Shown piece after piece: positions 1 to 9,035 of a DNA stretch of 33,374 bases. The position numbers and the translations under genes were made by a program. Numbering within the stretch: the stretch's first letter is position 1; every line of letters begins with the position of its first letter. This stretch comes from Bacteroidales bacterium (GTDB taxonomy: Bacteria; Bacteroidota; Bacteroidia; Bacteroidales; UBA10428). The notes beneath the pieces were generated by a model. It was not told the origin of the DNA, searched no databases, and worked only from the letters and a program-made list of their open reading frames with translations. The stretch covers positions 1-33,374 of the forward strand of contig JAFGPB010000011.1 of the NCBI GenBank assembly GCA_016926205.1, in the 5' to 3' direction.

Positions 1-699
1 GCCTGGTACTATGCCCGCGAAGGAAAAGAAATTGTTATTAAGCGCGTGGCTAATATCAGTGATACGGAAGTTTCGGCTTTTCTTAATGGAGCTATTCTGG
101 GAGCGCTTTTACACCAACGCAAGATGCTGCCTCTTCATGCAAGTACAGTGGTTTATCATAATAAAGGGCTTTTATTAGCCGGTATGTCCGGTTCCGGAAA
201 ATCAACTCTTGCAGCTGCTCTGGTAAATGAAGAGACTACACTGGTAGCAGATGACATTTCTGTGATTGATTTTAAAGCTTCTGGTCCTGGTGTATTGCCG
301 GCATTTCCATCCATCAAGCTTTGGGAGGACAGTCTAAAATATTTAAATATATCAGTTGATAAGCTTCAACCCGTACGGGATGAACTCAGGAAGTTTTATG
401 TACCAGTGGATCACTTCAGTCATAAATCCGAAAAGATCGATCAGATTTTCATATTAAGATCCCACAATCTGTTTGATTATGAAGTTCAAAAATTAAAGGG
501 CGTTGATAAATTCAGCGTATTGAAGAAACATACTTACCTTTTCAGGGGCATTCCGAAAACAGGACTTGAGGAGAATCATTTCAGACTGGTGAACCAACTG
601 GCTTCTCAGGTTCCAGTGACTGTACTTACCAGACCAAATACTGAATTCAACACTTCAAAGCTGATTGCAAAAATTGATGAGATCATCAATAGCGACTAA
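1..699 (+). CDS. HPr kinase/phosphorylase-like P-loop kinase, 5' partial
   Basis: The reading frame is open from base 1, so the true start lies upstream of the window; the GTG at 46 is only an internal codon. The visible 232 residues contain an LHAS motif followed by a Walker A loop GMSGSGKST (bases 181-207) and a following acidic ADDIS segment, the layout of the C-terminal kinase domain of HprK. Such truncated HprK-like proteins are known in lasso-peptide clusters, where some phosphorylate the precursor peptide. Here the gene stops one base before a sulfotransferase and is followed by an asparagine-synthetase homologue and a nucleotidyltransferase, which supports a role in peptide tailoring rather than carbon catabolite control. 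The substrate is inferred, not shown. An HPr regulatory kinase is the alternative, but the missing N-terminal part cannot be judged. Confidence 0.8.
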   Translation, partial: AWYYAREGKEIVIKRVANISDTEVSAFLNGAILGALLHQRKMLPLHASTVVYHNKGLLLAGMSGSGKSTLAAALVNEETTLVADDISVIDFKASGPGVLPAFPSIKLWEDSLKYLNISVDKLQPVRDELRKFYVPVDHFSHKSEKIDQIFILRSHNLFDYEVQKLKGVDKFSVLKKHTYLFRGIPKTGLEENHFRLVNQLASQVPVTVLTRPNTEFNTSKLIAKIDEIINSD

Positions 700-700
700 T

Positions 701-1552
701 ATGGATGATCTGAAGAAAATTGTCTGGCTGGCTTCTTATCCGAAATCGGGCAATACCTGGTTCAGGGCTTTTTTGACTGCATTGCTGGATCCTGAAGGCA
801 AATTACCGGATATTAACCAGCTTCATCTTGCCACTATCGCAAGCAGCAGACAATTGTTCGATGAACTGGCAGGTGTGGCATCAGCTGACCTTACTGCGGA
901 TGAGATCGATCATCTCAGACCAAAGATATACCGACTAAATGCAATTGAATCTGAGGAAACGATATACCATAAGATACATGATGCCTATACGCTTTTGCAG
1001 GATGGCAAATCCTTGATACCTGACAATATCACAAAAGCAGTACTTTATTTTATACGCAATCCGCTCGATGTGGCCGTTTCTTTTTCGCACCATCTTTCGA
1101 TAAGCATTGATAAAACGATACAAATTATGAACAATCCTGATTATGCATTTTGTGACAGAACTGACCGGTTGCATAACCAGCTCAGACAACGCCTGTGTAC
1201 CTGGAGCGGTCATGTAAAAAGCTGGGTTGATAAATCAGGGCTTCCATTGATAGTTATTCGGTATGAGGATATGCTGGATGATCCTCCCGGAACCTTTGGC
1301 AGGGCGACTGAGTTTATCGGATTGGAGTACAACAAACAGCAGGTGAATGAAGCATTGGAAAAATGTTCATTCGATAAACTCAGGGAACAGGAAAAAGCTA
1401 AAGGTTTTCAAGAAAAAAGTGCAAAGGCAGCAAGTTTTTTCAGAAAGGGTATTTCGGGTGACTGGAAGAACGTTCTGACACCTGAGCAGGTTCAGCAGAT
1501 TGTTAAAGCACATGGGGAGGTTATGGAAAGGTTTGGATATTTAAATGATTGA
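701..1552 (+). CDS. PAPS-dependent sulfotransferase family protein
   Basis: A 283-residue protein starting at the ATG at 701, one base after the preceding stop. The P-loop-like 5'-phosphosulfate-binding motif YPKSGNTW lies at residues 13-20, immediately after a hydrophobic beta strand. A 3'-phosphate-binding motif IRNPLDVAVS follows near residues 118-127. The C-terminal part has the KGISGDWKN segment typical of the cytosolic sulfotransferase fold. The family moves a sulfo group from PAPS to a hydroxyl or amine. An in-frame TTG at 665 would overlap the kinase gene and add 12 residues before the natural N-terminus, so ATG 701 is preferred. The position between an HprK-like kinase and an Asn-synthetase homologue suggests it modifies the same peptide or glycan product. 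The acceptor cannot be read from sequence. Confidence 0.88.
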   Translation: MDDLKKIVWLASYPKSGNTWFRAFLTALLDPEGKLPDINQLHLATIASSRQLFDELAGVASADLTADEIDHLRPKIYRLNAIESEETIYHKIHDAYTLLQDGKSLIPDNITKAVLYFIRNPLDVAVSFSHHLSISIDKTIQIMNNPDYAFCDRTDRLHNQLRQRLCTWSGHVKSWVDKSGLPLIVIRYEDMLDDPPGTFGRATEFIGLEYNKQQVNEALEKCSFDKLREQEKAKGFQEKSAKAASFFRKGISGDWKNVLTPEQVQQIVKAHGEVMERFGYLND

Positions 1553-1747
1553 ATCCACTCAAAAAAGAGGAACTTTTCCAGTCTAAATGTAATATAATCA
1601 ATTGACTATACTACCTATAATCTCCTTTAAAGGGGGATAGAGATCATGCAATTATGAAAGAATGCTATTCCTCAGTTAGTTTTTAAACAAATTGTAATTC
1701 TCATTCAATAGTTCGTGGTAATTTAGGACGCGATAAAGTATTGAGCA

Positions 1748-3805
1748 TTGCCACCAATATTTGGAATACACCGCATCGATCTGAAAGTTCCGGATTCTGA
1801 GATGATTAGTCGCATGAAGCATGCGGCCAGATATATGATTCCCAGACAGTTGAAATCTCTGGAGTTTTCAGGCGGTTGGTTTGCTACGGCTTTAAGAAAT
1901 GATCATGCAAGCGGTGAGATCGGAGAAGATGTTTTAAACAGGGTCGATAATGAACATAACAAATGTGGTTTACTCCGATACGGAAATTATGTTTTGGCTG
2001 CGGATGTTACTTTATACAAACGGGAGGAATTGCTGGGAAGACTTAATCTGGAGTCTCATGATCATTCCATGACGGATGCAGCTTTGATAATGGAAAGCTA
2101 TCTGAAATGGGGAACATATTGTACGAAGCATCTGTACGGTGATTATGCCTTTGTTATTGTTCACACAAAAAACGGGGAAATATTCTGCGGGAGGGATCCG
2201 CTCGGAGTCCGGCCGTTATTTTACAGCCTGAGAAACGATTGTTTTGTTTTTGCCTCGGAACTCAGGTATGTGGTCCAGTCCTTTGGCAGAAAACCGGATA
2301 TCGATGAGGATTATCTGCTTGATACGCTGGTTACGGTCAAATCAGCGAAAAACCTCTCACCTTTCGAAAATATTTACCGCTTGCCACCCGGACACACACT
2401 TTCGTGCGTTAATGGAAGGATTAACCTGAATCCTTTCTGGTTGCCGGATTCTGATAGAGTCATTGAAAAGGGAAAGGAAAATGAGCCTGAATTGGCAATG
2501 AATCAGAACCGGGGCAAGGGAGCTGATCCTGCATTGGAAAATCAGCATGAGAAAAATCAGCATGAGAAAGAGCATCATGAGAAAAATCAGCATGAGAAGG
2601 AGCAGGAATGTATCGAAACACTGCGTGAGAAACTGGTAGATGCGGTGAATATGCGGTGCAATGGGGCAGTTACCCTTGGTTCGGAATTAAGCGGGGGACT
2701 TGACTCCTCGACAGTTGCAGGTATAGCTGCGGCGTTCGCTGATAGTAATAAGATTCCCTTTAAAACTTATTCCAATATTTTCCCTGATAATGCTGATATT
2801 GAATTTAAGGACGAAAAGGAATTCATTCATCAGATGCTGGAATTCAGGAAGATGGAGTGGACCGGCATTGACAGGCTGAAAAGAACCATCCCGGAACTGC
2901 TGCAATTCGCCATGGATGTTCAGGGATGCTTTGTTCAGCAAAACTTTAATATTTTTAACCAGGGTATATATGAGGCAGCAGGCAGACAGGGAATTGATGT
3001 GTTGTTATCAGGTTTTGGCGGGGACGAGATGGTCTCTGCCCGGATTGCTTTCCCGTGGAATGAGATCATTGGTGAAGGGAACTGGAGAGTACTGACAGAT
3101 GAGCTTTTTTATAAAGGATTATCGGTAAGAACATTACTCAGGACGGGAAAGATTTTCTCCAGATATATTTATTCCCGGTTCCAACGGTCGGATTATAGAA
3201 CCGGTGTGTTCACAATTGAACTGCTGCGCCGGCGGTTTACCAACTTGCCATTGTGGCCTGATTTTGCACTGAGTCATGGACTGAAGAAAAGGTATGAAGA
3301 AAAACACAAAATGCCGGCAAAAGGAAGGATATCAGCCAGACAACTGGAAAAACTGAAGCAGGATCATTTGCCCCAGCGCCTGGAATATTGCTATGCGGCT
3401 GCTGCACAATATGGACTGGAATACCGTTATCCGTTGCTTGACCTGAACCTTGTTGAAACGTACCTGTCATTGCCCGTTTGGCTGAGACAGCGTCACGGGA
3501 CAAATCGTTATTTATTCCGTGAAGCCATAAAAGATTTTGTGCCGGAAGGGATCAGAACACGTGATGATAAATCGGGAACGACAATACCCCAAACATATTA
3601 CAGCCTGATCCGGGGAAAAGATACCATTTATTCTATACTGAACGATGCATCAAAATCTCCCTACCTGAATACAATATTTGATTTCAGCCGTTTTCCTGAT
3701 TGGTATAACAAACTCGTGAAGAGGGAGCAGAAAGAAATGAACTACTTGATGCCCGGAGCTTTTTATCATTATCTGATGTTGATGTTGTACTATAAATACA
3801 CCTAA
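1748..3805 (+). CDS. Asparagine synthetase homologue lacking catalytic Cys (lasso cyclase-like)
   Basis: 685 residues. An N-terminal glutaminase-like domain (about 1-235, with GDYAFVIV and GRDPLGVRPLFY motifs) is followed by a synthetase domain carrying the PPi loop SGGLDSS at residues 315-321. The start is a TTG: an in-frame stop sits at 1742-1744, and the PPIFGI sequence right after the TTG is the expected N-terminus of the family. Ordinary AsnB needs Cys2 as the glutaminase nucleophile; here that position is Pro, so glutamine-dependent asparagine synthesis is unlikely. Lasso-peptide cyclases are such homologues and activate a side-chain carboxylate by adenylation to close the macrolactam. 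A charged linker with four NQHEK-type pentads (residues 265-284) separates the two domains. Neighbours support peptide maturation; another amide-forming role remains possible. Confidence 0.85.
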   Translation: MPPIFGIHRIDLKVPDSEMISRMKHAARYMIPRQLKSLEFSGGWFATALRNDHASGEIGEDVLNRVDNEHNKCGLLRYGNYVLAADVTLYKREELLGRLNLESHDHSMTDAALIMESYLKWGTYCTKHLYGDYAFVIVHTKNGEIFCGRDPLGVRPLFYSLRNDCFVFASELRYVVQSFGRKPDIDEDYLLDTLVTVKSAKNLSPFENIYRLPPGHTLSCVNGRINLNPFWLPDSDRVIEKGKENEPELAMNQNRGKGADPALENQHEKNQHEKEHHEKNQHEKEQECIETLREKLVDAVNMRCNGAVTLGSELSGGLDSSTVAGIAAAFADSNKIPFKTYSNIFPDNADIEFKDEKEFIHQMLEFRKMEWTGIDRLKRTIPELLQFAMDVQGCFVQQNFNIFNQGIYEAAGRQGIDVLLSGFGGDEMVSARIAFPWNEIIGEGNWRVLTDELFYKGLSVRTLLRTGKIFSRYIYSRFQRSDYRTGVFTIELLRRRFTNLPLWPDFALSHGLKKRYEEKHKMPAKGRISARQLEKLKQDHLPQRLEYCYAAAAQYGLEYRYPLLDLNLVETYLSLPVWLRQRHGTNRYLFREAIKDFVPEGIRTRDDKSGTTIPQTYYSLIRGKDTIYSILNDASKSPYLNTIFDFSRFPDWYNKLVKREQKEMNYLMPGAFYHYLMLMLYYKYT
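2540..2599 (+). repeat. Four 15-bp tandem repeats (NQHEK pentads) in the interdomain linker
   Basis: Four in-frame copies of a 15-base unit (aatcagcatgagaaa and close variants) encode NQHEK, NQHEK, EHHEK and NQHEK. They lie between the glutaminase-like domain and the synthetase domain of the Asn-synthetase homologue. The unit is a multiple of three, so copy-number changes would lengthen the linker without shifting frame. Confidence 0.95.
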
Positions 3806-3813
3806 CTGCCTAA

Positions 3814-4965
3814 TTGTTGAACAGATTTGATGCTGAAATACCGGTTTTGCTAAAAATACTTTCCGGGGAGGAGGATATAGTGCTCCCTGGAAAAGACTTC
3901 AGCACAGATCAGCTTATCAGGTTGGCTTTGATGCACAGGGTTACGGGTCAGTTTTATCAATATGTCAGGCATCATCCCGGGATTTTTTCGGATGAACAAC
4001 TTGAATTGCTCGATAAGCGGGTAAAGCAAAACGCTTCCCGTTCCCTGTTGCAGTTGCATGAACTGCTCCGTATATGCAGGGAATTTAACCGCAGCGGCCT
4101 GTCATATGCATGTATGAAAGGACCTCAGCTTGCAAAGATGATTTATGGCAGGGAAGCTTTGAAGGAATCAGTGGACCTGGATATCATGCTGGTGAATGAA
4201 TCAGAGCTGGAAACTGCCCACCGGGTTCTTATTGAACTGGGCTATGACCAGTCCAATTTACATGACTACAAAAGCAGGTTCGCGAAGAAGATCTTTCTGC
4301 TGGGGAAAAGGGAAGTCCATTATTTCAATGCAATATCAGGGTGCCATGTTGATCTGCACATCCGGGCTGCGGCCAATGCGTACCTTACGGCAGGCAGGTT
4401 CAGAGACCTGTTCACAGATTTGCAGTCATATGATCTTGAGGGCATTCCGGTACCGGTATTGCCTCCGGAAAAGTATCTGGTGTTCCTCTGTTATCATGGT
4501 GCGCTGCATCAGTTCGGCCGTCTGGGATGGCTGATGGACATCCGGTTTTTTATAATAAACATGGCAAAAGAACTTGATTTTAACAAAGTGGAATGGATTG
4601 CCAGATCACTCGGAACGGAACGGGCTCTCTTCCTGGTCTTCATATTGCTTAAAGAAATATTTGGTACTGAAATGGCTGGAAGCAAAACAGGCGGTAACGG
4701 GACGGTTGGAAATGGCACGTTCACAGATGAAATGGCAAGTTCAGCAATTGATATCCTGAAGCATAACCGTTCAATCCGCTATATGATTGGTGTGAGTGAG
4801 CGTATCTGGTCCAGGGATGCATCTTACACGCTTGGTTTTCGTGGCCGGCTGGAACGGTTTATATATTTGGTGATGCTCAGCAAGGATTTTGCTGCTAAAA
4901 TCGACCTTATTGCAGGGATTCTGACCAGAAATCTGCTGCCGGTCATGCGCTGGCTCAGATCATAG
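3814..4965 (+). CDS. Nucleotidyltransferase family protein (PF14907-like)
   Basis: 383 residues. The MKGPQLAKMIYG segment at 101-112 and the metal-binding DLDIML (Asp121 and Asp123) match the minimal-nucleotidyltransferase layout of the NTP_transf_5 family, with an HVDLH segment further on. An in-frame stop lies directly upstream at 3811-3813, so translation starts at the TTG at 3814 or the next TTG at 3817; the gene begins eight bases after the Asn-synthetase homologue and is surely cotranscribed. Members of this family occur in lasso-peptide and related clusters, sometimes beside HprK-like kinases, and may transfer a nucleotide or sugar to a phosphorylated peptide. A glycine-rich insertion around residues 288-305 is unusual. 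The substrate is not predictable; a polysaccharide-cluster role is the main alternative. Confidence 0.8.
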   Translation: MLNRFDAEIPVLLKILSGEEDIVLPGKDFSTDQLIRLALMHRVTGQFYQYVRHHPGIFSDEQLELLDKRVKQNASRSLLQLHELLRICREFNRSGLSYACMKGPQLAKMIYGREALKESVDLDIMLVNESELETAHRVLIELGYDQSNLHDYKSRFAKKIFLLGKREVHYFNAISGCHVDLHIRAAANAYLTAGRFRDLFTDLQSYDLEGIPVPVLPPEKYLVFLCYHGALHQFGRLGWLMDIRFFIINMAKELDFNKVEWIARSLGTERALFLVFILLKEIFGTEMAGSKTGGNGTVGNGTFTDEMASSAIDILKHNRSIRYMIGVSERIWSRDASYTLGFRGRLERFIYLVMLSKDFAAKIDLIAGILTRNLLPVMRWLRS

Positions 4966-5113
4966 ATGCGCTGTGCATTGTAGCTGATCAGGGCCTAACC
5001 GGATTTTTCTCCGATGATGGTTGCATCCGAATAGACTTTGGTAATCATCATAAACAAGGTGGTGGACAGATTGCATGTCGGACAGGTTCTGTATTTAAAA
5101 CAGTACCGTAATA

Positions 5114-5746
5114 TTATTCATTGAATTCGCTGCCCATAGGAATTTTACGAAATGCAAATCCTTGTTGCGAAAAATGGTCCAGGACCCTTGGCAAAGCATA
5201 TAGCATATTCATGGAGGCTTTTACGGAGTCATGAAAAACAATGATTGAGCCGGGTTTTGAATTTTTCAGAACATGGTCAAGACATTTTTCTTTCTTCACA
5301 TCAGGACGGAAATCATAGCTCAGCAGGCTCCACATGAATATCTTGTAGTAATGAAGAAGGTTTCTCGCCTGCGATGGTTTGATCATTCCGTAAGGAGGAC
5401 GGAACAATGAGGACGGTATAAACCTGGAGGCCAGCTTAACATCCGCATAATATTCAGAATTTTTTGTATGCCAACCTTTTATATGGCTGTATGTATGGTT
5501 TCCAATGGCATGACCGGACTGAATGATGGCATTGAAGATGGCAGGGTCTCTTTCCACGTTTCTTCCCGTACAGAAGAAGGTTGCTGATGCGTTGTATTTT
5601 TCTAAAATTTCCAGCACTTTCCCGGTAATTTCGGTATGCGGACCGTCGTCAAAGGTTAGATAAAGCTTGCGGTTGCCAGCCGGAATATTCCATACCAGTC
5701 CGGGTAACAGATTTTTTATCATCCGGTTCGGATTCCACAGGATCAT
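5114..5746 (-). CDS. Polysaccharide deacetylase (NodB homology domain, CE4)
   Basis: A compact 210-residue NodB domain. Motif 1 TFDDGP is at residues 31-36 (catalytic base and metal Asp), motif 2 HTYSH at 84-88 supplies the metal-binding histidines, motif 3 RPPYG is at 116-120, and VFHDS near 170-174 holds the late catalytic His172. The enzymes remove N- or O-acetyl groups from chitin-like glycans, peptidoglycan or xylan. No cleavable signal peptide is obvious; the first 20 residues are only moderately hydrophobic, so export is uncertain. It is the downstream gene of a minus-strand pair with the GT117 gene, separated by 113 bases, and probably belongs to envelope glycan metabolism. The start is the ATG at 5746; an internal Met9 is an alternative. 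Confidence 0.9.
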   Translation of the reverse strand: MILWNPNRMIKNLLPGLVWNIPAGNRKLYLTFDDGPHTEITGKVLEILEKYNASATFFCTGRNVERDPAIFNAIIQSGHAIGNHTYSHIKGWHTKNSEYYADVKLASRFIPSSLFRPPYGMIKPSQARNLLHYYKIFMWSLLSYDFRPDVKKEKCLDHVLKNSKPGSIIVFHDSVKASMNMLYALPRVLDHFSQQGFAFRKIPMGSEFNE

Positions 5747-5859
5747 ATGATATGATTAGCTATATTATCGGGCCCGGGGAGCAAGCGGTTCCATTTTAAT
5801 ACTTTGCTCAAATGCAATAACAAGCCGGGATACATACTATACCACGTTGTAATATAGAT

Positions 5860-8800
5860 CTAGAAAGCAATATTGAGCCGGGAAGCATACAATTCCATTT
5901 TTTCCCGCAGTTCTGCTGCAAGATCTGCCTGTCCGTTTGCTAAGGCCAGACTTCTTAATTCATTGAGCGTATAAAATGCAAGTTGCTTATCATAGATCAG
6001 ATAATCAAGGTACTTCGTTCCCAGACTTACGAAATAGTCCATGTCCTGATAGACATTATCCCTGATACCAACAGCAATTTCATTTGCCTTTTCAATGTCT
6101 CCCAGCTGATAGAATGCATCTACTATAAGCACGTTGTATACATTGTAAGGAACGATCTCGTCGGGAATAACTTCCAGACATTTCTGAAGTACCTGTCGTG
6201 CAGAATCAGGCTTGTTCTCTTCGACCAGCGAAAGTGCCAGTTGGGCAAAACTACTTCTGAAATTGCCCAGCATCCGCAACGTGTTTTCATCCAGGTAAAT
6301 ATTGGGATCCTGTATTCCACCCCAGCGAAATACATTAACCATCTTGTCATACATAATATCGGTATTCACTCCGTTATCACCAAAAATGCTTCCCTCGAAC
6401 TCCTTTGGTACAATCCGGTAAGCCAGTCCCTGCATTTCAAAGTGGTTATTAAGGTTCAGGTAATTGTCACTTGAAACCGTAATAGCATAATAAACAGGTC
6501 TTTCCCAGTGATTATGCGCCAGTAGGTCGAGCACCATCAAAAGGTTTTTCATAACATAGTTTCTTCCGGATTCCAATTCCCAGAGGATCTCGGTGAGTAT
6601 TTCAGACGTGTCATCCGGATTGATTGTACCATTTCTGCGAACAAAGACTGTATCTACCGGTATGCTGAATTTACGGGTTGGGAAATGGTCAACTTCAGCC
6701 TGATATTCAGGAAGCTGTTTTGTGCGCGGATCATCACTGGCTACAAATTCAATTGCCTCAGCAAGATCAGTGTATGCATCAATCCTGTTCACCACATAAA
6801 CTATATCACGGTTTCCGGACCTGTATTTTTCCTTCGTGAGGGAAAATGGCACCGGATCGGAATCATAGACTTTACGCTGCATTTGTTCGATGTACCAGTC
6901 AGCTCCAAGGTAGCTCAGGTTAATGACCCTGACATCAGTCCGTATTCCTTCTACCTCCTGGGCGTACCATAACGGAAAGGTATCGTTGTCCCCGTTGGTA
7001 AAAATAATTGCATTGGTATCGCATGAATTCAGGTAATTATAGGCAAAATCACGTGCGACATAACGGCCTGACCTGTCATGGTCATCCCAGTTCTGTCCGG
7101 CCATCTGAATGGGAACAGCAATCAAGGCAGCCAGAATGGCCAATCCGGCTCCGGATATAGCTGGAAGGAATTTACTCAATCCATTGTAAAGAGTCAGAAC
7201 ACCCAGTCCGATCCAGATCGTAAAAGCGTAAAAAGATCCCGCGTAGGCATAATCCCTTTCCCTAGGTTGCAGAGGATTCTGGTTCAGATAAATAACGATT
7301 GCTATACCCGTCATAATAAACAGTACGAGCGTTACAATGAAGTCTTTCCTGTGCTTTTTGTATTGGTAAGCAAATCCAAGAAGACCCAATAACAGAGGTA
7401 AAAAATAATACCGGTTGCGTGCTTTGTTCTGCAGCATTTTATCAGGTAACTGACTCTGGTTTCCAAGGCGCAACTCATCGATGAAATCAATGCCGGAAAT
7501 CCAGTTTCCCTTGTCAATATCGGATTTGTAATGGGACTGAATATCATTCTGGCGGCCGGCAAAATTCCACATAAAGTACCTGAAATACATATGACCCAGC
7601 TGATACCTCCAGAAAAACCTGAGATTATCAAAAAAACCGGGGCTGTTGCGTGGTTTGTTTCGGTCATAGACAATATTGCCTTCGCCATCTGTCACAACGT
7701 TCCCGTCGGCATTCGTCTGTGCCTGATAGAGATCCCTTTCATTCAGTCTTGCCCAGTGGATATATGCATCGATGTGTCCCTGAGCATCATCGTCACTCCA
7801 CATGCGGGGGAACAATGTAAGATAAGCCTCATCATATTCATATTTTATCCGGAAATCATTTTTGATGTAACGGTCGTTCTCTTTGTAATAAAAGGGGCTT
7901 CCTTCTTTTGACCCTGTGACGGGAGCATTGAAATACTGGCCATACAACAATGGTCTGTCGCCATATTGTTCCCTGTTGAGATAATACAGTAACGAGAAAA
8001 GATCTTCAGGATCGTTCTGGTCCATAGGCGGATCTGCAGCTGACCGGATTACGATTACACCATATGATGAATAACCGATTAAAATGACTGTAATTGCCAG
8101 GATTACCGTGTTGAGTATCAATTTCTTTCTTCTATACGTTGTGTAAAGGCCCCATACGATAAGGGTGATAAGGACGATCGCATAGAACAATATGCCCGAA
8201 TTGTAAGGGAGCCCAAAGGTGTTCACGAACATCAGCTCAAAGAATGCAGCAACCTTAACAACTCCTGGGATAATGATATAAATGATTCCCGCAAGAATCA
8301 GGGCTGAAACAGTCAATGCCTTAATTACTCCTTTTCGTGTCACCTCATGGTGCTTGAAATAATAGACCAGAACAATAGCCGGGATTGCCAACAGGTTCAG
8401 AAGGTGCACGCCTATAGAAAGACCCATAAGATAGGCTATGAAAATAATCCAACGGTTGGAATGGGATGTGTCACTAATATTTTCCCATTTCAGTATGGCC
8501 CAGAAAACAAGTGCAGTGAACAAGGATGAAGTGGCATAAACTTCAGCTTCAGCTGCAGAAAACCAGAATGTATCTGAAAAGGTATAAGCCAGGGCCCCGA
8601 CAATACCACTGCCAGTGATTGCAACAATTCCGGCAGGGTTACATTTGCCGTCTTTGATCACAATTTTTCCTGCAAGATGGGTGATCGTCCAGAACAGGAA
8701 CAAAATGGTAAATGCACTTGCCAGGGCTGACATCACATTTACCATGATCGCTACTTTGGTAACATCATTTCCGGCAAACAGCGTAAAAAAACGTGCCATG

Positions 8801-8976
8801 ATCATGAAAAAGGGTGCACCCGGAGGATGCCCGACTTCAAGTTTATACGCCGATGATATAAATTCACCACAATCCCAGAAGCTTGCAGTGGGTTCAATTG
8901 TTGACAGGTAAACGAAGGCAGCAATACCAAAAGCTAACCAGCCTGCTATCAGATTGACAAGCTTCAATTGTTTCAT
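5860..8976 (-). CDS. DUF2723 / GT117 multi-pass membrane glycosyltransferase
   Basis: 1038 residues. The N-terminal half is rich in transmembrane helices and carries the family signature WDCGEF (Asp35, Glu38) followed by GHPPGAP (49-55), as in the DUF2723 family now grouped as GT117 and related to protein O-mannosyltransferases of the GT-C fold. The acidic pair in the first extracytoplasmic loop is the probable catalytic and metal site. Further helices (about residues 520-630) are followed by a soluble region containing FTNGDNDTFPLWY and a helical, TPR-like C-terminus. These large proteins are hallmark genes of Bacteroidota and probably glycosylate exported proteins or envelope glycans from lipid-linked donors. 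Length is normal for the family. The upstream region to 9161 is shared with a divergent lipoprotein gene. Confidence 0.93.
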   Translation of the reverse strand: MKQLKLVNLIAGWLAFGIAAFVYLSTIEPTASFWDCGEFISSAYKLEVGHPPGAPFFMIMARFFTLFAGNDVTKVAIMVNVMSALASAFTILFLFWTITHLAGKIVIKDGKCNPAGIVAITGSGIVGALAYTFSDTFWFSAAEAEVYATSSLFTALVFWAILKWENISDTSHSNRWIIFIAYLMGLSIGVHLLNLLAIPAIVLVYYFKHHEVTRKGVIKALTVSALILAGIIYIIIPGVVKVAAFFELMFVNTFGLPYNSGILFYAIVLITLIVWGLYTTYRRKKLILNTVILAITVILIGYSSYGVIVIRSAADPPMDQNDPEDLFSLLYYLNREQYGDRPLLYGQYFNAPVTGSKEGSPFYYKENDRYIKNDFRIKYEYDEAYLTLFPRMWSDDDAQGHIDAYIHWARLNERDLYQAQTNADGNVVTDGEGNIVYDRNKPRNSPGFFDNLRFFWRYQLGHMYFRYFMWNFAGRQNDIQSHYKSDIDKGNWISGIDFIDELRLGNQSQLPDKMLQNKARNRYYFLPLLLGLLGFAYQYKKHRKDFIVTLVLFIMTGIAIVIYLNQNPLQPRERDYAYAGSFYAFTIWIGLGVLTLYNGLSKFLPAISGAGLAILAALIAVPIQMAGQNWDDHDRSGRYVARDFAYNYLNSCDTNAIIFTNGDNDTFPLWYAQEVEGIRTDVRVINLSYLGADWYIEQMQRKVYDSDPVPFSLTKEKYRSGNRDIVYVVNRIDAYTDLAEAIEFVASDDPRTKQLPEYQAEVDHFPTRKFSIPVDTVFVRRNGTINPDDTSEILTEILWELESGRNYVMKNLLMVLDLLAHNHWERPVYYAITVSSDNYLNLNNHFEMQGLAYRIVPKEFEGSIFGDNGVNTDIMYDKMVNVFRWGGIQDPNIYLDENTLRMLGNFRSSFAQLALSLVEENKPDSARQVLQKCLEVIPDEIVPYNVYNVLIVDAFYQLGDIEKANEIAVGIRDNVYQDMDYFVSLGTKYLDYLIYDKQLAFYTLNELRSLALANGQADLAAELREKMELYASRLNIAF

Positions 8977-9035
8977 TCGGAGCGTATTGATTTATGCTTA
9001 CGAAATAAGTGAAAAAAATTGTAAGATAATAATTG

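Noticed and set aside
1553-1747. Lasso precursor peptide gene in the gap before the cyclase-like gene
   Set aside because: All ATG/GTG frames in the gap end within about ten codons. The CCTTTAAAGG palindrome at 1624-1633 is the only structure seen.
5983-8911. Several 60-163-residue plus-strand frames opposite the GT117 gene
   Set aside because: They lie wholly inside the GT117 coding region, show no family motif, and follow from codon bias on the other strand.
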